DNA of 7,426 nucleotides from Hydrogenophaga sp. GTDB lineage: Bacteria > Pseudomonadota > Gammaproteobacteria > Burkholderiales > Burkholderiaceae_C. Location of the stretch: assembly GCA_020047875.1 (NCBI GenBank), contig JAIFNE010000091.1, positions 1 through 7,426 of the forward strand, given 5' to 3'. A program made the position numbers and the translations under genes. The notes beneath the pieces were generated by a model. The model was not told where the DNA came from. It saw only the letters and a program-made list of their open reading frames with translations, and ran no database searches. This document shows positions 1 to 6,914 of this stretch, piece after piece. Numbering within the stretch: the first letter of the stretch is position 1; every line of letters begins with the position of its first letter.

Positions 1-337
1 CGCTACCGGCCAGCAGCATGTCGTGCGCCAGCATGGTGGCCTTCATGCCCGAGCCGCACATCTTGGACAGGGTGACCGCACCCGCCGACAAAGGCAGCCC
101 GCCCTTGATGGCGGCCTGGCGCGCGGGCGCCTGGCCCTGGCCCGCCATCAGGCAATTGCCAAACAACACTTCATCGACCAGCTCGGGCTTGACGCCAGCG
201 CGCTGCACCGCGGCCTGGATCGCCACGCCACCCAGATCGTGCGCCGACAGCGCGGCGAAGTCGCTCTGGAACGAGCCCATGGGGGTGCGGGCGGCGCCCA
301 CGATGACGATGGGATCAGACAGTGAAGAAGGGCTCAT
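1..337 (-). CDS. Acetyl-CoA acetyltransferase (thiolase), N-terminal part, cut by the window edge
   Basis: Thiolase of the acetoacetyl-CoA type, which cleaves acetoacetyl-CoA with CoA to two acetyl-CoA (or runs in reverse). Only the first 112 codons are present; the rest lies beyond base 1. Visible family marks are the N-terminal VIVGAARTPMGSF (residues 11-23), GNCLMAGQGQAPARQ (60-74) and TLSKMCGSGMKA (89-100), in which Cys94 is the acyl-accepting nucleophile. The start is supported by an AGGAG ribosome site (complement of 344-348) six bases upstream of the ATG. It is the last visible gene of the leucine operon, 32 bases after aceK, and fits there because leucine breakdown ends in acetyl-CoA plus acetoacetate. 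A wider-specificity beta-ketothiolase cannot be excluded from this fragment. Confidence 0.93.
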   Translation of the reverse strand, partial: MSPSSLSDPIVIVGAARTPMGSFQSDFAALSAHDLGGVAIQAAVQRAGVKPELVDEVLFGNCLMAGQGQAPARQAAIKGGLPLSAGAVTLSKMCGSGMKATMLAHDMLLAGS

Positions 338-369
338 GAAAGTCTCCTGAGGGTTGGAAAAATGCAGCG

Positions 370-2152
370 TCAGGCCAGCGCTTCAAGGTGTAGCCGGCGC
401 TCGCGCTCGTAGGGAAACACATCGTGCACATGGCCCGCGGCAATGCGCTCTTTGTTGGCCTGCCAGAACCCGGGTTCGAGCAGGTCGGCGTGGTGCTGCA
501 TGAACACCGCGCGCACGCGCGGGTTGCCCAGCAGAAAGGGGCCGAAGGTTTCGGGGAACACTCTCGTCTTCCTCGGTGCGCGGCTCGGGCACCTTGCGGA
601 AGTTGCAGTCGGTGATGTATTCGATTTCGTCGTAGTCGTAAAACACCACCTTACCGTGGCGGGTGATGCCGAAGTTTTTCCACAGCATGTCGCCCGGGAA
701 AATGTTGGCCGCCACCAGGTCCTTGATGGCGTTGCCGTACTCGACCACCGCGCGGGTGAGCTGGGCGTTGGCTTGCGGGTCGTCGGCGTTTATCTGCAGC
801 GCATCGAAAGCTTCCTGCAGGTAGATGTTGAGCGGGATCATTCGGCGCTCGATGTAAACGTGTTTCAGCACCACCTCGATGGTGCCGTCGCCATCGCGGT
901 CGCTGATTTCCAGCTGGCTGGGCGCGAACTTTTCAATCTCGGCGATCAGCTCGTCGGTGAAGCGGTCGCGCGGAAAACCGACCTCGGAAAACTCCAGCGT
1001 GTCGGCCATGCGGCCCACCCGGTCATGGCGCTTGACGAGCTGGTACTTGTCTCGGATGCGCTCGCGCGTGGTGTCTTTCTGCGGCGGGTAGTAGTCCTTG
1101 ATGACCTTGAACACGAACGGAAAACTCGGCAGGTCGAACACCAGCATCACCATGCCTTTGATGCCGGGCGCAATGCGGAACTTGTCGGTGCTGTGCCGCA
1201 TGTGGAACAAAAAGTCGCGGTAGAACAGCGTCTTGCCCTGCTTGGCCAGCCCGAGGGCGTTGTAGAACTCGGCGCGCGGTTTGCGCGGCATCATGCTGCG
1301 CAGGAACTGCACGTAGGCGCTGGGGTACTCCATGTCGACCATGAAGTAGGCGCGCGCAAACGAGAACACGAGCAGCAGGTCGTCTTCGCCGAACAGCGCA
1401 GCGTCCACCACGAGCTGGCCCGCCTCGTTGTGGAGCACCGGCAGGGCAAACGGCACCTCCTGAAAGCCGTTGATGATCTTGCCCACGATGTAGGCGCCCT
1501 TGTTGCGAAAGAACAGCCCCGAGAGCACCTGAAACTGGAAGTTGGCACGCAGCTTCACATGGTCGAAATGGCCGCGCATAGCGCGCAGCACCAGCGCGGC
1601 ATCGCGCTCCAGGTTGTCAAACGGCACGCGCAGCGCGAAGTCCTGGATCATGCGCAGCACCTCGGCCTGCATGGTGTGGGCGGTGGGGTAATAGCAGCGG
1701 TAGGTGGGCAGTGCGCCGGGCACGTCGATCTCGATGTACTCGGTGGAGACGGCGGGCCGCACGAAAATGAAATCGTTCTGGAAGTACGCGCGGCGCAGGA
1801 TCTTGGTGGTGACCGAGTTGAAAAACGTCTCGGCCAGCTCGGGCTGGTGGTGGTTCACCAGCAGGCCGATGTAGTGCAGCTTGACCTGCTCCCACACGTC
1901 CATGGGCTGCGCCTCGGCGCCGAACTCTTTCATCAACCGCTTGACGCACTCGCGCACCCGCATGTCGTAGAACTCGATGCGCTCGCGCTGAGCGCGCTGC
2001 TGGCCACGCCAGTCGCAGGTCTCGAAGCGGTGTTTGGCGCGCGCCGACTCGGTGCGAAACAGCCGGTAGTGGCGGTTGAAACCGTCGAGCATCGCCTTGG
2101 CGATCTCAAAGGCCACGCTGGAGTCGAGCCGCTGGGGAGACGTCTGGTTCAT
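370..2152 (-). pseudogene. aceK: Isocitrate dehydrogenase kinase/phosphatase, frameshifted near the C-terminus
   Basis: AceK phosphorylates and dephosphorylates isocitrate dehydrogenase in the cytoplasm, setting the split between the TCA cycle and the glyoxylate shunt. The kinase core is intact: ATP loop APGIKGMV (residues 328-335), Lys349 in VFKVIKD, catalytic PGDML with Asp488, Asn493, and FYDYDE with Asp506, matching E. coli D457, N462 and D475. After residue 530 (TEEDE) the frame is lost. The rest of the protein (VFPETFGPFLLGN to the end) continues in another frame from 561 to a TGA at 370-372. The conserved block normally between EDE and VFPE, about 13 residues with a WY pair, is missing, so roughly 38 nt are absent at 561/562. 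Unrepaired, the frame runs to about 383 with an unrelated tail. Repaired, the protein would be about 606 residues, normal for the family. The ATG at 2152 is preferred over an in-frame TTG at 2173; neither has a clear ribosome site. It lies 94 bases after can. Confidence 0.93.
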
Positions 2153-2246
2153 GGGTGGGCAGTGCAGTGGCAAACGCCGGTCTGGGGACGATCAGACGCC
2201 ATTAAACCGAGATTGTTCATTGGGCGCGGCTTCGGCGCGTGGCCGT

Positions 2247-2900
2247 TCAGCGCCGCTCGCGCTGCGCCACCTCGGACACGGCGCGCGCGTGGGTTTCGGC
2301 CAGCACGTCTTCACCGCGAACCACCATGTGCAGGTCTTGCAACAACCCGTCGCTCAGGCCGTACACCCAGCCATGCAGGGTGAGCGGCTGCCCGCGCGCC
2401 CAGGCGTCCTGCACCACCGTGGTCTGCGCCACGTTCATCACCTGCTCGATCACGTTGAGCTCGCACAACGCGTCCAGCCGGTGCTGCGGCGCCAGGGCGG
2501 CCAGCAGACCGGCGTGGCGATCACGCACGTCTTTGATGTGGCGCAGCCAGTTGTCGGCCAGGCCCACGCGGGTGTTGTTCAGCGCGGCCTTCACGCCGCC
2601 GCAGCCGAAGTGCCCCACCACCATGAGGTGCTCGACCTTGAGCATGTCAACCGCGAACTGAATGGTGGACAGGCAGTTCAGATCGGTGGGCACCACCACG
2701 TTGGCGATGTTGCGGTGCACGAACACCTCGCCCGGCTCCAGCCCGGTGATCTGGTTGGCTGGCACCCGGCTGTCGGAACAGCCGATCCACATGTAGCGCG
2801 GCGTCTGCTGCTCGGACAGGCGCGTGAAGAATCCCGGCCGCTCGGCCTCCATCTGGGTCGCCCAGGTTCGGTTGTGCGCGAGCAGGTTGCGCAGCGGCAT
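2247..2900 (-). CDS. can: Beta-class carbonic anhydrase
   Basis: Zinc enzyme interconverting CO2 and bicarbonate in the cytoplasm; 217 residues, full length against E. coli Can. Zinc ligands and the catalytic pair are visible: Cys41, Asp43 and Arg45 in WIGCSDSR, and His97 with Cys100 in GHFGCGG. Trp38, Arg63 and Tyr180 line up with the Trp/Arg/Tyr triad that forms the non-catalytic bicarbonate site in the Haemophilus and E. coli enzymes, so bicarbonate inhibition of that type is plausible (inference). The ATG shares its A with the TAA stop of liuA (TAATG), implying translational coupling; only a weak GGAAA lies upstream. Its place in a leucine operon suggests it supplies bicarbonate to methylcrotonyl-CoA carboxylase, an enzyme not encoded in this window. 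Confidence 0.96.
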   Translation of the reverse strand: MPLRNLLAHNRTWATQMEAERPGFFTRLSEQQTPRYMWIGCSDSRVPANQITGLEPGEVFVHRNIANVVVPTDLNCLSTIQFAVDMLKVEHLMVVGHFGCGGVKAALNNTRVGLADNWLRHIKDVRDRHAGLLAALAPQHRLDALCELNVIEQVMNVAQTTVVQDAWARGQPLTLHGWVYGLSDGLLQDLHMVVRGEDVLAETHARAVSEVAQRERR

Positions 2901-4081
2901 TACATGGTTTCCGAAAACAGCTCGCGACCGATCAGCATGCGGCGGATTTCGCTGGTGCCCGCGCCAATTTCGTACAGCTTGGCGTCACGCCACAGGCGGC
3001 CCAGCGGGTACTCGTTGATGTAGCCATTGCCACCAAAAATCTGAATGCCCTCACCGGCCATCCAGGTGGCTTTTTCCGCTGTCCAGAGGATGACGGAGGC
3101 GCAGTCTTTGCGCACCTGGCGCACGTGTTCGGTGCCCAGCATGTCCAGGTTTTTCGCCACGGTGTAGGCAAACGAGCGCGCCGCCTGCTGCACCGTGTAC
3201 ATGTCGGCCACCTTGCCCTGAATCAGCTGAAATTCGCCGATGCTCTGGCCGAACTGCTTGCGGTCGTGGATGTAGGGAACGATGTTGTCCATCACCGACT
3301 GCATGATGCCCAGCGGCCCGCCGGTGAGCACCGCGCGCTCGTAATCGAGCCCGCTCATCAACACCTTGGCGCCCATGTTGAGGCCGCCCAGGATGTTTTC
3401 GGCCGGTACCTCGACATCGTGGAACACGAGTTCGCCGGTGTGGCTGCCGCGCATGCCGAGCTTGTCGAGTTTTTGCGCGATCGAGAAACCCTTCATACCC
3501 TTTTCGATCAGGAAGGCACTCACCCCGCGCGCACCCAACTCGGGCTCGGTCTTGGCGTAGACCACCAGGGTGTCGGCGTCGGGGCCGTTGGTGATCCACA
3601 TCTTGCTGCCGTTGAGCAGGTAGTAGCCGCCCTTGTCTTCTGCCTTCAACTTCATGGAAATCACGTCCGAGCCAGCGCCGGGCTCGCTCATGGCCAGCGC
3701 GCCCACGTGTTCGCCGCTGATCAGCTTAGGCAGGTACTTCGCTTTTTGCGCGGCGCTGCCGTTGCGGTTGATCTGGTTCACGCACAGGTTGCTGTGTGCG
3801 CCGTAGCTCAGGCCCACCGAGGCGCTGGCGCGGCTGATCTCTTCCATGGCGACCATGTGCGCCAGGTAGCCCATGCCGGCGCCGCCGTCGGCCTCGGGCA
3901 CGGTGATACCGAGCACACCGAGGTCGCCCATCTTGCGCCAGAGGTCCGCGGGAAACTGGTCGTTGCGGTCGATCTCGGCCGCGCGCGGGGCGATCTGGTC
4001 TTGCGCAAACTCGCGCACCGCGTCACGCAGCGCGTCGATGTCTTCACCGAGCTGAAAGTTGAGGCCGGGCAGATTGGTCAT
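2900..4081 (-). CDS. liuA: Isovaleryl-CoA dehydrogenase
   Basis: FAD-dependent acyl-CoA dehydrogenase that converts isovaleryl-CoA to 3-methylcrotonyl-CoA, the third step of leucine breakdown, passing electrons to electron-transfer flavoprotein. 393 residues, a normal length. The acyl-CoA dehydrogenase signatures are present: SEPGAGSD (132-139) and QIFGGNGY (347-354) with the following NEYPLGRLWRDAK. The substrate-class evidence is the catalytic base Glu248 in SGLDYERAVL: isovaleryl-CoA dehydrogenases carry the base at this central site (human IVD Glu254), whereas short- and medium-chain enzymes carry it near the C-terminus. The start has an AGGAG site (complement of 4088-4092) six bases upstream, the same arrangement as the thiolase gene. 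It follows the paaI-like gene by 39 bases and overlaps can by one base. No frame defect is seen. Confidence 0.96.
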   Translation of the reverse strand: MTNLPGLNFQLGEDIDALRDAVREFAQDQIAPRAAEIDRNDQFPADLWRKMGDLGVLGITVPEADGGAGMGYLAHMVAMEEISRASASVGLSYGAHSNLCVNQINRNGSAAQKAKYLPKLISGEHVGALAMSEPGAGSDVISMKLKAEDKGGYYLLNGSKMWITNGPDADTLVVYAKTEPELGARGVSAFLIEKGMKGFSIAQKLDKLGMRGSHTGELVFHDVEVPAENILGGLNMGAKVLMSGLDYERAVLTGGPLGIMQSVMDNIVPYIHDRKQFGQSIGEFQLIQGKVADMYTVQQAARSFAYTVAKNLDMLGTEHVRQVRKDCASVILWTAEKATWMAGEGIQIFGGNGYINEYPLGRLWRDAKLYEIGAGTSEIRRMLIGRELFSETM

Positions 4082-4087
4082 GGTTGT

Positions 4088-4092
4088 CTCCT
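4088..4092 (-). promoter_or_regulatory. Ribosome binding site of liuA
   Basis: AGGAG on the minus strand, six bases before the liuA ATG. It fixes that start and is stronger than the sites before the paaI-like gene, can or aceK, so liuA is probably the best translated cistron of the operon (inference). Confidence 0.7.
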
Positions 4093-4120
4093 GGGGTAGG
4101 TATGAAATGCAGATGCGGGA

Positions 4121-4542
4121 TCAGTAGGTTTTGGGCACGGGGACCAGGGTCTGCTGCATCAGCGCGCAGTCCGAGCGCTTGCCGTCAGGCGCCACATGCA
4201 CCACCTCGGCGGTGGTGACGATGATGCGTTTCCCGACTTTGGCGACCCCTGGAACGCGGCGAGAAAGTTGATTTTGTACTCCACCGTCGTCACCTCCATG
4301 CCCTCGGGTGCCACGGTGAGAGCAGCGTAACCGCCAGCGATATCGGCCAGCGCGCCCATGGCACCGCCATGAAAGCCGCCCTGTTGCTGCGCCACCAGCA
4401 CCGAGTAAGGCATGGCGAGCGTCACGGTGCCCGGCGCCACCGCGAGCAGCTTGACGCCCAGCGGCTGCATCATGCCCTGGCGGTCCAGGCTGGCCTGTAC
4501 CCGCTGACGCAAGGGTTCGTGTTCCGCGGTCGTATGGGTCAT
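4121..4542 (-). pseudogene. PaaI-like hotdog-fold thioesterase, frameshifted
   Basis: Hotdog-fold acyl-CoA thioesterase of the PaaI group; the exact substrate is unknown. From the ATG at 4542, residues 1-99 read well, with the hotdog active-site run GGFHGGAMGALAD (His58, Gly59-Gly60, putative catalytic Asp67) and TTVEYKINFLA (85-95). After FQG the frame is lost at about 4246-4249. The remainder (VAKVGKRIIVTTAEVVHVAP to a final PVPKTY) continues in another frame to a TGA at 4121-4123. The loop normally present there, of the GERFxAxGR kind, is largely absent, so about 25 nt appear to be missing; repaired length would be near 148 residues. Left as is, the frame would run on with an unrelated tail to about 4159. 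An upstream in-frame ATG at 4611 is rejected because it would translate the operator. First gene of the operon; no strong ribosome site. Confidence 0.85.
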
Positions 4543-4582
4543 GGTGACGTGAAATGGGAGATGCAAAACGTTGACTTGATCG

Positions 4583-4604
4583 TTGACGTTTACGTAAACG
4601 TCAA
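4583..4604. promoter_or_regulatory. Probable LiuR operator upstream of the leucine operon
   Basis: A perfect 22-bp palindrome: half-site TTGACGTTTAC followed immediately by its exact reverse complement. It sits 41 bases upstream of the paaI-like start and 61 bases before yigZ. The near-copy at 5777-5798 beside the liuR-like gene shares 20 of 22 positions, which is strong internal evidence for a common regulator. Palindromes of this general type were proposed for LiuR by comparative genomics of branched-chain amino acid regulons. Each end of the palindrome reads TTGACG on its own strand, so bound regulator could cover -35 elements in both directions. A further CGTTGAC at 4569-4575 repeats the start of the palindrome 12 bases away. 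Confidence 0.85.
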
Positions 4605-4611
4605 TTATCAC
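4583..4611 (+). promoter_or_regulatory. Candidate sigma-70 promoter for yigZ overlapping the operator
   Basis: TTGACG at 4583-4588 and TATCAC at 4606-4611 are separated by 17 bases, a good match to a sigma-70 promoter facing yigZ (start 4665). The -35 and the whole spacer are the operator palindrome, so a bound LiuR-type protein would interfere with it or remodel it. Matches to consensus in GC-rich DNA are only suggestive, and the -35 match may be a by-product of the operator sequence. Confidence 0.35.
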
Positions 4612-4664
4612 CGAACCACCCGCCCGCGGCCGAAAAACCCGGCGGCGCGCACCATACTCAAGCC

Positions 4665-5250
4665 ATGCCCTTTGCCCTGGCCTCCCCGGTCCACAGCGAC
4701 TTCACGCTGCGCAAAAGCCGCTTTATCGGCTGCGTCGAGCCCTGCGACGGGCGCGCGGCCGCGCTGGCGCGGGTGGCGCAGTTGCGCAGCCAACACCCCG
4801 CCGCCACCCATGTCTGCCGCCAACGACGACGGCGAGCCTGGCGGAACCGCCGGCCGACCGATGCTGGAGGTGCTGCGGCATCAGGATTTGCAGGGCGTGC
4901 TGGCCACGGTGGTGCGCTATTACGGGGGCATCCCGCTGGGCGCTGGCGGCCTGGTACGCGCCTACACCGACGCGGTGGCGCAGGCGCTGCTGCAGGCCGA
5001 AAAAACGCCCATCACGCCCCAGGTGATCGTGCGCTGTGCCCTGCCGTATGCGCTCGAAGGCTGGTTGCGCCGCACGCTGGACCACGGTGCGGGCGAGTTG
5101 CTGGCGGTGCGTCATGGCAACGAGGTGGTGGCCACCTGCCGCCTGCCCGAATCGCAGGTGGCGGCGTTTCGCAGCGCGCTGAACGACGCCAGCCAGGGGC
5201 AGGCGCGCTGGCTGGCTGCGGCGCCCGACACCGATGCGCCCCCTGAGTAA
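4665..5250 (+). pseudogene. yigZ: YigZ/IMPACT family protein, frameshifted
   Basis: Member of the UPF0029/IMPACT N-terminal family (YigZ in E. coli, YvyE in Bacillus). A link to translation control or proteolysis is known for eukaryotic IMPACT, but the bacterial role is poorly defined. Reading from the ATG at 4665, 51 codons are good, with KSRFIG near residue 19 and ending HVC. The frame then breaks at about 4817-4819. The rest, beginning ANDDGEP, with DDGEPGGTAGRPM (4825-4863), VVRYYGG (4909-4929) and GAGGLVRAYTDAVAQAL, runs in another frame to the TAA ending at 5250. Relatives carry about ten more residues (WALLAGG-like) between HVC and DDGEP, so about 29 nt are missing. Restored length would be about 204 residues, equal to E. 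coli YigZ. Divergent from the leucine operon and convergent with liuR; no strong ribosome site. Confidence 0.88.
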
Positions 5251-5278
5251 CCGGCACCCGGGCACGCCGGCCAGTCGA

Positions 5279-5698
5279 TCAAGACGCTGCTTGTCGGGAT
5301 GCCGCCTTGTCGGCCTTGGCCAACAGCGCGCGCGCCTCTTTCTCGTGCACCTTCACCTCGTCGAGGTTGGCCATCAGGTCGGCCAGTTGCTCTTCGAGCT
5401 GGAGCCTGTGGTCAGCCAGCACCATCAGAAACTTGCGCAACTGTGGTCCGGTGTCGCGCGGGCTGTCGTACATGTCGATGATTTCCCGGGCCTCGGACAA
5501 GGACAGCCCCAGGCGCTTGGCGCGCAGCGTGAGCTTGAGGCGGGTGCGATCGCGCGCGCTGTACACCCGGTTGCGGCCGCCTGGGCCCTCGCGCACCGGC
5601 TGCAGCAGGCCCATGTCTTCATAGAAGCGAATGGCGCGGGTGGTCAGGTCGAACTCGCGCGCGAGGTCGCTGATGGTGAAGGTGGTGTTGATCGCCAT
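5279..5698 (-). CDS. liuR: MerR-family transcriptional regulator, LiuR type
   Basis: DNA-binding regulator of leucine and branched-chain acyl-CoA catabolism. 139 residues: a MerR winged helix-turn-helix (FTISDLAREFDLTTRAIRFYEDMGLL, about 7-32, then NRVYSARDRTRLKLTLRAKRLGLSL, 43-67), and a long C-terminal helix (about 85-130, HRLQLEEQLADLMANLDEV) expected to form the antiparallel coiled-coil dimer interface. It contains no cysteine, which excludes the metal- and redox-sensing MerR subtypes and fits an acyl-CoA-type effector (inference). The ATG at 5698 is chosen because it lies just before the helix-turn-helix; in-frame starts at 5740 and 5773 would add an uncharacteristic tail, and none has a good ribosome site. 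The operator at 5777-5798 lies upstream, suggesting autoregulation. It is convergent with yigZ (28 bases between stops) and divergent from the MBL hydrolase. Confidence 0.88.
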   Translation of the reverse strand: MAINTTFTISDLAREFDLTTRAIRFYEDMGLLQPVREGPGGRNRVYSARDRTRLKLTLRAKRLGLSLSEAREIIDMYDSPRDTGPQLRKFLMVLADHRLQLEEQLADLMANLDEVKVHEKEARALLAKADKAASRQAAS

Positions 5699-5776
5699 GG
5701 CACAGGAAACGCAGGAGGGAAGCTGTCGGCTGGCGGACATGGGCAGCGGCCGCCGCTCCGTAGAATGCCCCACGCT

Positions 5777-5798
5777 TTGACGTTTACGTTCACGTCAA
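5777..5798. promoter_or_regulatory. Probable LiuR operator between liuR and the MBL hydrolase
   Basis: A 22-bp inverted repeat beginning TTGACGTTTACGT and ending CACGTCAA. It is identical to the perfect palindrome at 4583-4604 except for two adjacent bases in the right half (5790 and 5791), which break two of eleven pairs. It lies 78 bases upstream of the liuR start and 28 bases before the MBL gene start, so one site could serve both divergent promoters. The lower symmetry suggests weaker binding than at the catabolic operon, as is common for an autoregulated regulator gene (inference). Confidence 0.82.
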
Positions 5799-5826
5799 TG
5801 ACTTCATCTTAACGGAATCGCTTGGC

Positions 5827-6897
5827 ATGACGGCACCCTCCAAAGACACGCTCGAAGCCCGCCTGCACTACCCGCAAGGCGATGCGCTGCCCGAGCCCGG
5901 CCGCGCCTTGGTGGTGGCGCCGGGCGTGAAGTGGCTGCGCATGCGCCTGCCTTTTGCGCTCGACCACATCAACCTCTGGCTGCTGCGCGACACGCTGGAC
6001 GGCATCGAGGGCTGGACGGTGGTGGACTGCTGCGTCGCCCGCGATGAAGCGCGTGCGCAATGGGAAGACGTGTTTGATCAGGAACTCGACGGCCTGCCCA
6101 TCCTGCGTGTGATCGTCACCCACATGCACCCGGACCACATCGGTCTGGCCGACTGGCTGTGCCAGCGGTGGAACTGCAGACTGTGGTGCAGCGCCACCGA
6201 CTACCACACCGCCCGACTCGCCTCGCAGAGCACCACCGGCTTTGGCGGCGAGCGGGCAGCGGCGTTTTTTGCCTCGCATGGCATGACCGCGCCGGACGAC
6301 CTGGAAAAAATCCGCCAGCGCACCGGTTACTACCCCAACCTGGTGCCGAGCGTGCCCATGGCCTACCGACGGCTGATGGATGCACAGGTGGTCCGCATCG
6401 GCGGGCGCGACTGGCGCTGCATCAGCGGCTTTGGTCACGCCCCGGAGCACATCGCCCTGTACTGCGGCGAACTGCAGACGCTGATCAGCGGCGACATGGT
6501 GCTGCCGCGCATTTCCACCAACGTGAGCGTGTACGACACCGAGCCAGAGGCCGACCCGCTCAAACTGTTTCTCGACTCGCTGGAGAAGTTTCTGCCGCTG
6601 CCCGAGGGCACGCTGGTGCTGCCCTCACACGGCAAGCCCTTCACCGGCCTGCACGAGCGCATACAGCAGCTCAAGGACCACCACCGCGACCGCCTGGCCG
6701 AGGTGATGCAGGCCTGCAGCCAGGCACCGAGCAGCGCCATGGACATCATCCCGGTGCTGTTCACCCGCGCGCTCGATCTGCACCAGATGACCTTCGCCAT
6801 GGGCGAAGCGGTGGCGCACCTGCACCGGCTCTGGTTTGACGGGCGGTTGCAGCGCGAGCTCTGCGCTGATCAGATTCACCGCTTCCGTGCAACCTGA
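5827..6897 (+). CDS. Metallo-beta-lactamase-fold hydrolase with C-terminal winged-helix-like domain
   Basis: 356-residue dinuclear-metal hydrolase; substrate unknown. All five MBL metal motifs are visible: THMHPDH (His99, His101, Asp103, His104), GFGHAPEH (His204), SGDMVLP (Asp223) and PSHGKPF (His268). Residues about 284-356, starting HHRDRLAEVMQAC and ending LQRELCADQIHRF, resemble the small winged-helix domain found in the LACTB2-like branch. A long insert (about 135-185) separates the second and third motifs. No signal peptide, so cytoplasmic. Start is the ATG at 5827, with a weak GGA upstream. Its promoter region is shared with liuR and holds the operator, so it is likely part of the leucine regulon. 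Thioester or hydroxyacyl-type hydrolysis in branched-chain acyl-CoA metabolism is a guess from context; glyoxalase-II-like and nuclease-like activities are alternatives. Frame intact. Confidence 0.85.
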   Translation: MTAPSKDTLEARLHYPQGDALPEPGRALVVAPGVKWLRMRLPFALDHINLWLLRDTLDGIEGWTVVDCCVARDEARAQWEDVFDQELDGLPILRVIVTHMHPDHIGLADWLCQRWNCRLWCSATDYHTARLASQSTTGFGGERAAAFFASHGMTAPDDLEKIRQRTGYYPNLVPSVPMAYRRLMDAQVVRIGGRDWRCISGFGHAPEHIALYCGELQTLISGDMVLPRISTNVSVYDTEPEADPLKLFLDSLEKFLPLPEGTLVLPSHGKPFTGLHERIQQLKDHHRDRLAEVMQACSQAPSSAMDIIPVLFTRALDLHQMTFAMGEAVAHLHRLWFDGRLQRELCADQIHRFRAT

Positions 6898-6914
6898 AAA
6901 ACCAAGGAAATCCG

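Noticed and set aside
2153..2173. TTG start for aceK seven codons upstream
   Set aside because: The ATG at 2152 fits the family N-terminus, and there is no ribosome site supporting the TTG.
2174..2246. Promoter or terminator in the can-aceK gap
   Set aside because: No convincing -35/-10 pair, palindrome or T-tract hairpin seen; treated as operon-internal spacer.
443..2383. Long plus-strand open frame opposite aceK (and similar ones opposite can and liuA)
   Set aside because: Antisense shadows of conserved genes in GC-rich DNA; their translations are rich in H, V, L and R with no recognisable domain.
4543..4611. In-frame ATG at 4611 as start of the paaI-like gene
   Set aside because: It would translate the 22-bp operator; the ATG at 4542 gives the normal N-terminus.
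561..4830. Programmed frameshifting as the cause of the frame breaks
   Set aside because: No slippery runs at the junctions, and conserved residues are missing, which a ribosomal slip would not explain.
5251..5270. Hairpin CCGGC/GCCGG between the convergent yigZ and liuR stops
   Set aside because: Only five pairs with a ten-base loop and no T tract; not enough to call a terminator.
5699..5773. Longer N-terminus for liuR from 5740 or 5773
   Set aside because: The extension is not typical of MerR proteins, which begin just before the helix-turn-helix, and has no well-placed ribosome site.
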